From positions 2,693,001 through 2,757,000 of the forward strand of contig NC_018013.1 of assembly GCF_000265385.1 (NCBI RefSeq): a stretch of 64,000 nucleotides of DNA, written 5' to 3'. Under the pieces are notes generated by a model, which was given only the letters and a program-made list of their open reading frames with translations, was not told the origin of the DNA and did not search any database. A program made the translations under genes and the position numbers. Position 1 is the stretch's first letter. Every line of letters begins with the position of its first letter. The stretch comes from Aequorivita sublithincola DSM 14238 (GTDB lineage: Bacteria; Bacteroidota; Bacteroidia; Flavobacteriales; Flavobacteriaceae). This document shows positions 8,639 through 17,381 of the stretch, one piece after another.

Positions 8639-10648
8639 ATGGGAAATAGCTTTGATATACTTCTTAATAATGATAATAGAGCCGAAATAAATAATATTAT
8701 TGGAGCATATTTTTTAGAAGGGGAAGATTTACCGCTTTCATATATTCCTAATACTAATATCATCAATATTATAATTGGTTCCAATAATAGTGGAAAAAGT
8801 CGTTTTATGCGATATCTAATGCAATGCAAAAATCTTGTTGGAGTCAAAAGTTTAAAAAAGGTCGGCGAATCAATAACTGAGTACAATTCTATGGTAAATT
8901 CATTTAACGAAAACCATATTTCTATCCCCTTGAAAAATTTTCAAAATAGACCCCAGCGTTATTATTCCGGTGGGAAAGATCCAGAAAAAGAGAGACTGAC
9001 TTTGTTAGCTTCGAACAAATTATCTGAACTTACCTCAGAATATCTAAATCTAAATTCGGAAATTATTGAGAATAGAAGAAGATATGATATATTTAATATT
9101 TATGGTGTTAAAGAGCCTTATTTTGATAATTATTCCGATATTAATGAGACTACAATAAAAAGTTTTGGAAACCCTATATGCTATTATATTCCAACCTTAA
9201 GAAGTGCACATTCCCTTTTTGAAAAAGATGGTGATTCTTTTTCAAAAATTGAAAAGGATATCTATTTAGAAACAATAAATAAATATTACAACTTTGATAG
9301 TAGTGAAGTAAATATATTTACCGGTTTACATTTATATAAAGAGATTTTAAATTCAAGAAATTCAAAACGTTCTATTAGGCAATCTTTTGAAAAATTCGAA
9401 AAGTTTATAAGTGAAAATTTTTTTGGTAATAAACAAATTGACATAGTTGCTGAATTTAATAAAGATGAAAGTCTTTCAGGAATTAATCATTCGGAAATTA
9501 TCAGTGTTCATATAGAAGGAGAAAAAGAAACTAGAAAATTATATGAACTTGGAGATGGGATTCAAGCCATAATTATACTTATGTATAAAATTTTTATGGC
9601 TGAGAATGACGCGTTTATTTTTATTGATGAGCCAGAACTTAATTTGCATCCTGGAATGCAAAGATTATTTCTTGATCAAATAAGTTCAAACCAATTTCTA
9701 AAAAATAAAAATCTAGTATATTTCATTTCAACTCATTCGAATCATTTTCTTGATTTAACTCTTACTAAGGAACATACCTCAATTTATTCATTCTCTTCAA
9801 ATTCTCTTGAAGATAATGATAATACATTCTCTATTCGTAATGTAAACGATGGTGATAATTCAATTTTAAAAAATTTAGGAGTAAATAACTCATCTGTTTT
9901 TTTAGCAAATTGTGGTATTTGGGTCGAAGGTATTTCAGATAGAAATTACATCAAAGCATTTCTCAAATCATATATAGCATCCTTAGGGAAAAAAATTCAC
10001 GTATTAAAAGAGGATATAGATTATGCTTTTTTCGAATACGCAGGTTCAAATATTGATCATTATTTATTTGAGGAATTTTCTTCAAGCGACTCCTCCCAAG
10101 TAATTTCAGACATAAATGCTTTAGCATTGAACAATCGAATTTTTTTGTTAGCAGATTCTGACAACGCGAAAAAATCATCAAAAAAAGGGATTCGGTTAAA
10201 TGAATTGGAAGAGATGAAAAGGGAGAATTTTTTCCCTTACGTAATTTGGAATGTTAGAGAAATAGAAAATCTTATGACTAAAGATATTTGGAAAAAAACC
10301 CTTATTTCAATTTGTAAAAAAGAGCTTGTAAAGAAATATGAAGAAAAAATTAATGATAAAATTGAAATTGCCATAAATGATATTAATCCTTCTAATTACC
10401 AAAAACAGTATATAGGAGAATTTTTAAATGACCTTAATCAAAGACTTGGAAAATTAGATGGTAAAAACATTTTAAATGAATCTGCTTATGAAAAGAAAGT
10501 TAAAGGTTTTGGAACCCTAATTAACAAACGTGAGTTGAGCGAATTGATTCTTGAGAAAAATTTTAAATGGGAAGTATTTCAAAAGAATCAAGAAATTGTT
10601 AAACTCACCGAAAGTATCTATGAGTTTATTATTTCCAATAAATTATAG
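8639..10648 (+). CDS. OLD-family ATP-dependent endonuclease (AAA ATPase plus TOPRIM)
   Basis: 669 residues. An ABC/SMC-type ATPase has Walker A GSNNSGKS at 47-54, Walker B FIFIDEPELNLHPG near 327-340 and an H-loop region FISTHSNHFLDL. A C-terminal TOPRIM-like part has GIWVEGISDRNYIKAFL (about 425-441) and LLADSDN (about 502-508), plausible metal-binding acidic motifs. This order defines overcoming-lysogeny-defect (OLD) nucleases, several of which act in phage defence. No UvrD-like partner adjoins, so it is not a Gabija pair. It is clearly more A+T rich than the mutB operon, starts 27 bases after it, and was probably acquired. Function beyond the family is inference. Confidence 0.8.
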   Translation: MGNSFDILLNNDNRAEINNIIGAYFLEGEDLPLSYIPNTNIINIIIGSNNSGKSRFMRYLMQCKNLVGVKSLKKVGESITEYNSMVNSFNENHISIPLKNFQNRPQRYYSGGKDPEKERLTLLASNKLSELTSEYLNLNSEIIENRRRYDIFNIYGVKEPYFDNYSDINETTIKSFGNPICYYIPTLRSAHSLFEKDGDSFSKIEKDIYLETINKYYNFDSSEVNIFTGLHLYKEILNSRNSKRSIRQSFEKFEKFISENFFGNKQIDIVAEFNKDESLSGINHSEIISVHIEGEKETRKLYELGDGIQAIIILMYKIFMAENDAFIFIDEPELNLHPGMQRLFLDQISSNQFLKNKNLVYFISTHSNHFLDLTLTKEHTSIYSFSSNSLEDNDNTFSIRNVNDGDNSILKNLGVNNSSVFLANCGIWVEGISDRNYIKAFLKSYIASLGKKIHVLKEDIDYAFFEYAGSNIDHYLFEEFSSSDSSQVISDINALALNNRIFLLADSDNAKKSSKKGIRLNELEEMKRENFFPYVIWNVREIENLMTKDIWKKTLISICKKELVKKYEEKINDKIEIAINDINPSNYQKQYIGEFLNDLNQRLGKLDGKNILNESAYEKKVKGFGTLINKRELSELILEKNFKWEVFQKNQEIVKLTESIYEFIISNKL

Positions 10649-10891
10649 TCTCCCCAATACCACAAACATCTGCACGTGTCTATTCCTCCAAAACCCTTTT
10701 AAAGTTTAAACCCATAATTTCAAAGACACTATCTTTTTTTCATCATTGGCTTCTCTGGAAAATTTGAGACTTCAATGGAAAGGATTATTTTTAGAAAACC
10801 AATTTCGATTTATAATTGGAGTATTTTTGCCGAGATTCGTTACAGCTCATTTGTAAAACTTAGGCTTTCATTTATTAAAATTATAAAACTT

Positions 10892-11554
10892 ATGAAAATA
10901 CATATTAAGATTACCGATTTAAAAAAGGTCAGCGAGCTGGATTTTTATTGGAAAAATGCTGATTATAAAAACCTTCTTAAAGAATTTGGCTATCCTGATG
11001 TGGAAGCTATTGCAGAAAATGAACTTCTGGACTATCTATTTTTGGCTATTTTAGATTATAATCCGGCAGAAGCTGCAGCGGTTATTTTGACCTATAAAAT
11101 GAGTGATAAATTAAACGAGGGTCAGATTCGAAACTTGGCCAATGAAATGTTATTGGATAAGTTAGCGGAAGAATATCCAGACCCGGCGCTACATTTTGAT
11201 ATATTTAATATAAATCAATTTTTGCGAAAAGCATATAACGGTTCATTTCCAGATACAGAAGCAACCATTATTACCGCAGAAATTCATGGAATCGGTGAGG
11301 AAGATGAAATGACAAAGGAGATCCTTATCAAAGGGTTGTCTAATGGATTAAGGGAAAGCAATTTAGTGAAAAGACTTTATGGTGATCAATTAAACGGCAA
11401 TTTACCATTTGAGGACGCTGGAAAGGTTATTTGGCATTTTAGGAAATTATCTGAAAATGAGGTAGAAATCATTACGTCAAATTATTTGATTGCCAGAGAA
11501 GACTTCGGTTTAATGGAGTTTGAGGCGGAGTTAAAATATTTTGAGGAAGATTAA
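10892..11554 (+). CDS. Conserved hypothetical protein
   Basis: 220 residues from ATG 10892 (MKIHIKITDLKKVSELDFYWKN). An ATG 117 bases upstream is in frame, but the added stretch looks like untranslated A+T-rich sequence, so the internal start was preferred. The protein is acidic, mainly helical, with no signal peptide or membrane segment. The middle (about 30-100) has short helical repeats; the C-terminus ends EAELKYFEED. No family is recognised. It stands between the OLD gene and a frameshifted small gene, in a stretch that looks like accessory DNA. Confidence 0.6.
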   Translation: MKIHIKITDLKKVSELDFYWKNADYKNLLKEFGYPDVEAIAENELLDYLFLAILDYNPAEAAAVILTYKMSDKLNEGQIRNLANEMLLDKLAEEYPDPALHFDIFNINQFLRKAYNGSFPDTEATIITAEIHGIGEEDEMTKEILIKGLSNGLRESNLVKRLYGDQLNGNLPFEDAGKVIWHFRKLSENEVEIITSNYLIAREDFGLMEFEAELKYFEED

Positions 11555-11571
11555 GAAGAAACCGCCGCTAA

Positions 11572-11590
11572 CGCGAGCGTACCGCTCGTG
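11572..11590. repeat. Short palindromic repeat (family C)
   Basis: CGCGAGCG, TAC, CGCTCGTG: an 8-bp stem with one G-T pair and a 3-base loop, much richer in G+C than its surroundings, 18 bases after the hypothetical gene. There is no T-run, so a repeat element is more likely than a terminator. Confidence 0.5.
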
Positions 11591-11686
11591 ACTACGCAAC
11601 AATCATTCACATCTCAGAATCCACGACTAATTAAATCTTCCTAAAATATTTCGTTATCTTTAATAGCAATAATTAAAGCAAGCAAA

Positions 11687-11870
11687 ATGGAGATTAAATT
11701 CCAAACCAACGAAGAAAGCAACCGTCAGCAAGAAGAAGCCTTCTTAAAAACTCTCAAAATCTGAAAGAGTATGGCGTTTTTTTGAGTTAATGCAGAAAAG
11801 CAAAAGTCTTCTTCCTGTTAAAGAAAATCTAGCGAATTCGAAGAACTTCGTTATAAAAATTAAGCTATAA
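11687..11870 (+). pseudogene. Frameshifted small conserved gene (about 60 residues)
   Basis: From ATG 11687 the frame reads MEIKFQTNEESNRQQEEAF and stops at TGA 11762. Shifting by one base near 11758 restores a sensible protein, SERVWRFFELMQKSKSLLPV...NSKNFVIKIKL, ending at TAA 11868-11870. The start, the SER..RFFELM core and the NFVIKI end resemble a family of small proteins seen in Flavobacteriia, often next to a nucleotidyltransferase gene; that recollection is not verifiable here and no such partner is present. The likeliest cause is a one-base deletion, so the gene is broken unless there is a sequencing error or programmed frameshift. Confidence 0.6.
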
Positions 11871-11943
11871 AAGCTTTGCTAATGTATATTTACAAGAGTT
11901 TGTAACTATAATACTAACAAATTTACAAACTCACAAACTCACA

Positions 11944-13038
11944 TTAATCCTTTACAATCTTCAAAGTCTCATTCTCCAATCTTACATAATAAACCCCTTT
12001 CGCAAAATTTGAAAAATCAATCTGCTTTTCATTTGGCGTAATTTCACCAAATTTTAATAATTGCCCTAATGAAGAATATACTTTAAATGGTGTAGCATTC
12101 TGAATATTCACAGTTATAAAGTTTTGTGTTGGGTTCGGAAATACGCTTACTTTAAAGTCATTTTCAGCAATACCAATTAACTCACATTCAAAACTAGATA
12201 GAACTTTAGAAGCTGCTGGAGGGTTTACCAAGAGTTCATCAGTTAATAGCGGGCAATAGCAGTTATTTTCATCTACAAATAATTTTAGCCACGACAGTGC
12301 AATTTTTCCAACGGCACCATTACCGCCGTTTGGCGTATTGGCTACGGAATGGTTTCCGTTTTTAACTTCAAAAAGTAATTTGTCTGTTGTATTTGGAGTA
12401 GCGGCATAATGAAGGTCTGCGTGTTGCGCAGGCGGTGCTGTAGGATCAAATTCACCACTAAAAATTAATACAGGGCTGTCGTGATTTAACGAAGGATTGG
12501 GTAACCACGGGCACAAAGCAACCACACCTTTAATTGTGTTGTCTAGAACTGCCGCGCGTTGCGCACCACCGCCGCCCATAGACCAACCACTTACTGCAAA
12601 TTTATCTACATCCAGCATGTTTTCTAGAGGAGAAGAGCTTCTATTGTTTTCTTGACGCATTGTTTCCAAAGCATCTATGAGCGCTACGGCTCTTTCTTCT
12701 GGAAATTCAAAAGGAGAATTAGTTCCAATAATTATGGTTACAATGCCGTGGGATGCGTAAAACGGACCCCATTCTTCAACACTTGAAGGCGCCGCTGTAA
12801 AGCCCGGAACAATGGCGATACTCATAAAAGGAGGAGAAGCATTGGTTGGATAATATACGGTAGCATCCTTGTAATTTGGACCATTTCTTAAGCCATCAGC
12901 TTCGGTAAGCGTGGCAACGTCATAAGGCCCTGGATTTGTTAAGCTTGCAACCGTTACATCGTCGCATTGCGCGAATAGCGTGTTTGGTGCTATTGAAGTC
13001 AGTAAAAAGAAAAGTGCTATTGCGTATAATTTTTTCAT
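11944..13038 (-). CDS. Secreted alpha/beta hydrolase, PET-hydrolase/cutinase-like, with T9SS sorting domain
   Basis: 364 residues. Signal peptide (1-23, ending LFAQ) and a polyesterase-type hydrolase domain (about 25-260): oxyanion/aromatic loop VPGFTAAPSS (Phe80), nucleophile Ser153 in GWSMGGGG, CPWLPNP (Trp178), Asp198 in SGEFDP and His230 in NGNHS. These match the layout of dienelactone-hydrolase-like polyesterases, including bacterial PET hydrolases, with Phe in place of the usual Tyr at the clamp. Residues about 293-364 form a T9SS type A sorting domain (VFPNPTQNF...YYVRLENET), predicting export by type IX secretion and surface attachment or release. Esterase activity on polyesters is inferred from homology; natural substrates may be cutin-like esters or lipids. 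Confidence 0.82.
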   Translation of the reverse strand: MKKLYAIALFFLLTSIAPNTLFAQCDDVTVASLTNPGPYDVATLTEADGLRNGPNYKDATVYYPTNASPPFMSIAIVPGFTAAPSSVEEWGPFYASHGIVTIIIGTNSPFEFPEERAVALIDALETMRQENNRSSSPLENMLDVDKFAVSGWSMGGGGAQRAAVLDNTIKGVVALCPWLPNPSLNHDSPVLIFSGEFDPTAPPAQHADLHYAATPNTTDKLLFEVKNGNHSVANTPNGGNGAVGKIALSWLKLFVDENNCYCPLLTDELLVNPPAASKVLSSFECELIGIAENDFKVSVFPNPTQNFITVNIQNATPFKVYSSLGQLLKFGEITPNEKQIDFSNFAKGVYYVRLENETLKIVKD

Positions 13039-13232
13039 ATAAATATTTTAAACTTCCATTTGAAGTATGGAAAAGTAAACTTTTTAAAATTCTTAACAAA
13101 ACATTAAAATCCTAAATCGCTTCCAAAAAAATTGATAGAATAAAAAATTAAAGAGGTTTTAAATATGAAAGCGCAATTTCATTCAGCTTAAAGTAAATAT
13201 GACTAACAGAAAATTCTCTTGAAATAAATTCT

Positions 13233-14543
13233 TTAATCTAAATTTTTCCAACGATTCTTTTTGGCTTTCTTAAGTTCTTTATCATCCATCTGTGCTCCAA
13301 TAAACGGAATACGCGGTGCAAGAAAATAACCAGTTAAACTCGCGAAAAGTATAGGAATAAAGTATGTAAAACCAGTAAGCGTTGCTAGAAGAATGGTAGT
13401 ACTCATAGGCGTTCGCGTTACGCAAGAGTTAATTGCTGCCATACAACTTACTATAGTTAATGATAAGCTGATAGATGGAAAAATACTGTGAATTAACAAA
13501 CCAAGCGCAGTTCCGCAGAAAAATAACGGAATGATAAATCCGCCACGCCAGCCGGATGTCACGGTTATAGCGATGGCAATAATTTTAAAAATAAGTACTG
13601 CCGCTAAGAATTCCATGGTAAGATCGTCAGTAATTAGATTATTGATCTCAAAATGACTGAAATAGCGTGTTAGTGGAATATAAAAAGCAATAGTTCCCAA
13701 GAGCAAACCTCCAATTAGCGTGTGGACAAAAATAGGTGCTTTTAACTTTCCGAATAGATTTTTGAAGAATTTAGTACAGAAAATAAAGCCCCAACCAACA
13801 ACGGTTGCAATAACTGCGAAAAACACTGCCCAGCCAAAGTCAAAAACAGTTGCCATTTCGTAAGCAGGAAGATCCCAAGCTGGTCCTAGACCTAAATGTA
13901 CGATAACTGCGAAAACAACATAACTGAAACCACTTGCTACCAATGCGGGAATAATGGCTTGATAATATTCCACGGCGTGTTTGTGATGGAGAATTTCCAA
14001 AGAAAAAAGACTTCCGCCAAGCGGAGCGCCAAACAGCGCTGTAAAACCGGAAGCCATTCCTGCAATACTTAAAGACCGCAATTCTTCTCCTTTTAAACGG
14101 AAAATCTTGCCCATCCAAGTTCCAGTTGATCCAGTTACTTGCACTAAGGGAGATTCTGGCCCTAAACTTCCGCCAGAAGCAACGCAAAGCAAAGAGGAAA
14201 GTATCATGGAAGGATTGTTTTTAGGATCCAGTTTTCCTTTGTTGAAACGAATGTTGTTCACAATCAGTTGCATTTCGCCTGGATCGCCAATAAAATAGAT
14301 TATCAAGCCTGCTAAGAGCCCACAAATGGCCATTACAGGAATAACGAGCCAACCTTGATATACTGCCAAAAAATCTGTTAGATACATCAACACAACCCAA
14401 TAGCTACCTGAAATGAGTCCCCCAATAAGTCCAACCGCGGCCCAAAGAATAAACATTCTGCTAAAAACAAAGGGATTGAACCGAATGGGACGATCCAGAA
14501 TGTCAGTATATTTAACGAGTTTTCTTCTTCTTTTCAGTTTCAT
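13233..14543 (-). CDS. ClC family chloride channel/transporter
   Basis: 436 residues, about ten or more membrane helices, no CBS domains. The ClC signatures are recognisable: GGSLGPESPLVQ (125-133, corresponding to the GREGP filter segment) and GWRGGFIIPLFFCGTALG (GxFxP segment). At the position of the gating glutamate (E148 of the E. coli exchanger) this protein seems to have Leu127, with a Glu three residues later; this pattern may alter proton coupling. It probably moves anions (chloride or fluoride). The next minus-strand gene upstream, miaE, ends 18 bases away, so they may be cotranscribed. Confidence 0.88.
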   Translation of the reverse strand: MKLKRRRKLVKYTDILDRPIRFNPFVFSRMFILWAAVGLIGGLISGSYWVVLMYLTDFLAVYQGWLVIPVMAICGLLAGLIIYFIGDPGEMQLIVNNIRFNKGKLDPKNNPSMILSSLLCVASGGSLGPESPLVQVTGSTGTWMGKIFRLKGEELRSLSIAGMASGFTALFGAPLGGSLFSLEILHHKHAVEYYQAIIPALVASGFSYVVFAVIVHLGLGPAWDLPAYEMATVFDFGWAVFFAVIATVVGWGFIFCTKFFKNLFGKLKAPIFVHTLIGGLLLGTIAFYIPLTRYFSHFEINNLITDDLTMEFLAAVLIFKIIAIAITVTSGWRGGFIIPLFFCGTALGLLIHSIFPSISLSLTIVSCMAAINSCVTRTPMSTTILLATLTGFTYFIPILFASLTGYFLAPRIPFIGAQMDDKELKKAKKNRWKNLD

Positions 14544-14561
14544 TTTGAAGACTTAAAAAAA

Positions 14562-15143
14562 TTATCCGTGAATGGATTGATGTTTACTGAGGCTTTTCAT
14601 TACTTCGGCTTCAAAGGTAAGAAGTTCGTTCCACTTTTTATCCACTTCTTCTCTATCACCGTATTGGCGGGCAAAACCTAAAAACATCGTGTAATGGTTT
14701 GCTTCACTTACCATCAATTTTCTATAGAATTCGGCAAGTTCTTTGTCTTCCAGTTGCTCGCTTAAAAGTCGAAAACGTTCGCAACTTCTGGCTTCAATTA
14801 ATGCTGCATAAAGCAACCTGTGAACAAGCTGTGTGGTTCTACTTCCGCCTTTTGGAAAGAATTGTATCACTTGCATCACATATTCGTCTTTTCTATCGCG
14901 GCCCAAAACCCAGCCATTTTCGAGGATTCTGTCGTGTACCATTTTAAAATGGCTTATTTCTTCTTTTACCAAAGCAATCATTTCCTGAATTAAATCTGTG
15001 TATTCCGGAAAACTCACAATCAAAGAAACCGCTGTTGAAGCAGCTTTCTGTTCGCACCAAGCGTGATCCGTAAGAATGTCTTCTATATTTTTTTCAACAA
15101 TATTCACCCATCGTGGGTCTGTGGGAAGTTTTAAGCCTAACAT
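14562..15143 (-). CDS. miaE: tRNA-(ms2io6A)-hydroxylase
   Basis: 193 residues, the normal size for MiaE. A ferritin-like helical bundle carries the di-iron ligands: the HAWCEQKAAS helix, EEISHFKMVHD, ARSCERFRLL and MVSEANHYTMFLGFA. MiaE hydroxylates 2-methylthio-N6-isopentenyladenosine at position 37 of tRNAs that read U-starting codons, acting after MiaA and MiaB. The context (dnaX upstream, ClC downstream) does not add functional information. Confidence 0.92.
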   Translation of the reverse strand: MLGLKLPTDPRWVNIVEKNIEDILTDHAWCEQKAASTAVSLIVSFPEYTDLIQEMIALVKEEISHFKMVHDRILENGWVLGRDRKDEYVMQVIQFFPKGGSRTTQLVHRLLYAALIEARSCERFRLLSEQLEDKELAEFYRKLMVSEANHYTMFLGFARQYGDREEVDKKWNELLTFEAEVMKSLSKHQSIHG

Positions 15144-15215
15144 AAAAATAGTTTGTGGTTTGTGGTTTAAAAGGTTTCAGGTTCTTCGGGAACGATTTAT
15201 AATTGAGGATTTTTT

Positions 15216-15247
15216 GATTAACGATTAACGATTAACGATTAACGATT
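15216..15247. repeat. 7-bp tandem repeat GATTAAC x4.5
   Basis: Four perfect GATTAAC units plus GATT between dnaX and miaE. Isolated TTAACGATT copies also occur at about 3031 and 43674. Probably a slippage-prone simple repeat with no clear function. Confidence 0.85.
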
Positions 15248-15316
15248 GCTGATTTTGATTTTTGAAATTTGTTTTTTATTTGGAATTTGGTGATTGATAT
15301 TTGGAATTTTTAAAAG

Positions 15317-17116
15317 TTATATATCCAAATCAAACTCTTTCCGAAGTTTTTCAATCAACGGATTCATTTCTTTCATTTTTTCAAATTTTTCTCGAGTTGT
15401 ATAAGCGTACTTTTTTTCAGCGGTTTCGTTTACGGTTATGTCTAAATCTATGTTGTAATTCTGAAGTTTTTCACGTAGAAAACCGAGCAATTCATACTTG
15501 GCGCGTTCCACTTCAGTTTTTATAGTATGATTTGGAAATTCAAGATGAATGATGGAACCGTCCAACTTTGGAACGCCCATTGTTAAATGTGAAAGCAGGT
15601 TGTATTTTCCGTCGCTTTCAACAGTATTGGTATATTCCGTCCAAGCGGCCTGCATTTCTTCTTCTGAAAAATCTGTAACAGGAAGGTTTTCAGTATCAGG
15701 TTGGTTTGCAACCATTTCTTGTTTTATCTCCTGCTTTTTTTGAATGCTTTTAAGCGAAAGGGCAGAAACCTTTTTTGCGTTGCGTTCCGCTAGAATTTGA
15801 GGACGCTCAATTACCTTGGTAGCTTCTCGGTTTTCGGTTTTCGTTTCTCCGCTGTCTGTTTTTGGTTGTGTGTTTTCAATGCCAAGTTCTTCGGAAGTTT
15901 CGCTTACTTTTTCTACTTCAACTTCAGCTTCAACTTTATTTAAAGATTGAGGTTTAATACTTCCAGCAGAAGTTATCTTTTCTGAAGAATTCTTTTCACT
16001 CTTAAAATAGGAGGGAGGAATTACGAAACGTTGGTTGCTATTGGAATTTTTTTTTTCGCCCTGAAAAGTTAGGGAAGCAAGCTGCAGTAAGCAAAGTTCA
16101 ACTAAAAGCCGTTGGTTTTGACTGTTTTTGTATTTAAGATCGCAAGTGTTTGCAATCTCAATTCCGTCAATCAAAAACTTTGTACTGGTTTTTTGCGATT
16201 GCTCAAAATACATTGTTTTTACCTGTTCGCCAACTTCTAAAAGTTCAATTGTTTCTTGGTTTTTGGAAACCAACAGATCGCGGAAGTGGGAGGCAAGCCC
16301 CATAATAAAATGATGTCCATCAAAACCTTTTGAAAGTATATCGTTGAATGTAACCAAAACCTGCGGAATGTTATTTTCCAAAATCAAATCCGTAATTTGG
16401 AAATACCACGTATAATCCAGCACGTTTAAGTTTTCGGTAACGGCTTCTCGAGTAAGATTTTTTCCAGCGAAACTAACTACTCTATCAAAAATAGAAAGCG
16501 CATCACGCAAGGCACCATCTGCTTTTTGGGCGATTATGTGTAATGCGTCATCTTCAGCTTCTATTCCTTCGGCTTTGGCAACTTCGGCCAAATGTTCCTT
16601 AATATCACGAACGCCAATTCTTCTAAAATCAAAAATCTGGCAGCGTGAAAGTATAGTTGGAATTATTTTGTGTTTTTCGGTAGTTGCCAAGATGAAAATG
16701 GCGTGTTTTGGCGGCTCTTCCAAAGTCTTCAAAAAAGCGTTGAAAGCTGCGGAGGATAACATATGAACCTCGTCAATAATATATACTTTGTAATTTCCTA
16801 CTTGCGGCGGAATCCGAACTTGGTCTATCAAATTCCGAATATCATCTACGGAATTGTTTGAAGCTGCATCTAGTTCAAAAATATTGAAAGCGAAATCTTC
16901 GTCTTCCTTTTCAGTGCCGTCTTGATTTATTTTCTTGGCAAGAATCCGTGCGCAGGTCGTTTTACCAACACCACGTGGTCCTGTAAAAAGCAACGCTTGT
17001 GCAAGATGGTTGTTTTCAATGGCGTTTTCCAAAGTATTGGTAATAGCCTGTTGCCCTACAACGTCTTTAAAAACGGCGGGACGATACTTTCGGGCAGATA
17101 CGATGAAGGGTTCCAT
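15317..17116 (-). CDS. dnaX: DNA polymerase III subunits gamma and tau
   Basis: 599 residues. The clamp-loader ATPase has the start SARKYRPAVFKDVVGQQ, Walker A GPRGVGKTT (about 45-53), Walker B VYIIDEVHML and sensor ATTEKHKIIPTILSRCQIFDF. The central region (about 360-470) is a low-complexity, Glu/Lys/Thr-rich linker, followed by a C-terminal tau-like domain (EEEMQAAWTEYTNTV... to RKEFDLDI). The usual zinc-binding cysteines of the gamma ATPase are reduced, as in other Bacteroidota. It loads the sliding clamp during replication. A TAnnTTTG element lies 67 bases upstream, divergent from rnpB. Confidence 0.95.
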   Translation of the reverse strand: MEPFIVSARKYRPAVFKDVVGQQAITNTLENAIENNHLAQALLFTGPRGVGKTTCARILAKKINQDGTEKEDEDFAFNIFELDAASNNSVDDIRNLIDQVRIPPQVGNYKVYIIDEVHMLSSAAFNAFLKTLEEPPKHAIFILATTEKHKIIPTILSRCQIFDFRRIGVRDIKEHLAEVAKAEGIEAEDDALHIIAQKADGALRDALSIFDRVVSFAGKNLTREAVTENLNVLDYTWYFQITDLILENNIPQVLVTFNDILSKGFDGHHFIMGLASHFRDLLVSKNQETIELLEVGEQVKTMYFEQSQKTSTKFLIDGIEIANTCDLKYKNSQNQRLLVELCLLQLASLTFQGEKKNSNSNQRFVIPPSYFKSEKNSSEKITSAGSIKPQSLNKVEAEVEVEKVSETSEELGIENTQPKTDSGETKTENREATKVIERPQILAERNAKKVSALSLKSIQKKQEIKQEMVANQPDTENLPVTDFSEEEMQAAWTEYTNTVESDGKYNLLSHLTMGVPKLDGSIIHLEFPNHTIKTEVERAKYELLGFLREKLQNYNIDLDITVNETAEKKYAYTTREKFEKMKEMNPLIEKLRKEFDLDI

Positions 17117-17182
17117 TTTTTTAGTGGTCAGTTTTCAGTGTTCAGAAATTAGTTGCTGAAACATTCAATATTGACCGGGAAG

Positions 17183-17190
17183 CAAATATA
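17183..17190 (-). promoter_or_regulatory. -7 promoter element for dnaX
   Basis: CAAATATA on the plus strand reads TATATTTG on the minus strand, an exact TAnnTTTG match, upstream of dnaX and about 65 bases from the divergent rnpB element. Confidence 0.55.
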
Positions 17191-17254
17191 AAGATGTACA
17201 ATGGGTTTTAAAAAAATAGCTGTTCGTATTTTCCCATATTTATTAACATTGGAG

Positions 17255-17262
17255 TACTTTTG
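17255..17262 (+). promoter_or_regulatory. -7 promoter element for rnpB
   Basis: TACTTTTG is an exact TAnnTTTG match that ends 4 bases before GCAGGCC, the first paired strand of RNase P RNA, so the transcript would begin at the mature 5' end. Confidence 0.65.
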
Positions 17263-17287
17263 CGCAGCAGGCCGCCTTATCGTCGAG

Positions 17288-17307
17288 ATCCCCGCTTTCG
17301 CGAGGAT
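17288..17307. repeat. 8-4-8 palindrome in the first variable hairpin of rnpB (family A)
   Basis: ATCCCCGC, TTTC, GCGAGGAT. It has the same arm and loop layout as 361-380 and occupies the P3-like hairpin just before GAGGAAAGTCC. Confidence 0.5.
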
Positions 17308-17361
17308 TTAGGAGGAAAGTCCGGACACCATAGGGAAGCATAGCGGCTAACGGCCGTCGTT

Positions 17362-17381
17362 ATTCCTGCGAAGGCAGGAAT
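17362..17381. repeat. 8-4-8 palindrome in the P12-like hairpin of rnpB (family A)
   Basis: ATTCCTGC, GAAG, GCAGGAAT: a perfect palindrome in the opposite orientation to the copy at 361-380. It caps the hairpin between CGGCCGTCG and the GGACAAGTGCAGCAGAAAG segment. Confidence 0.6.
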
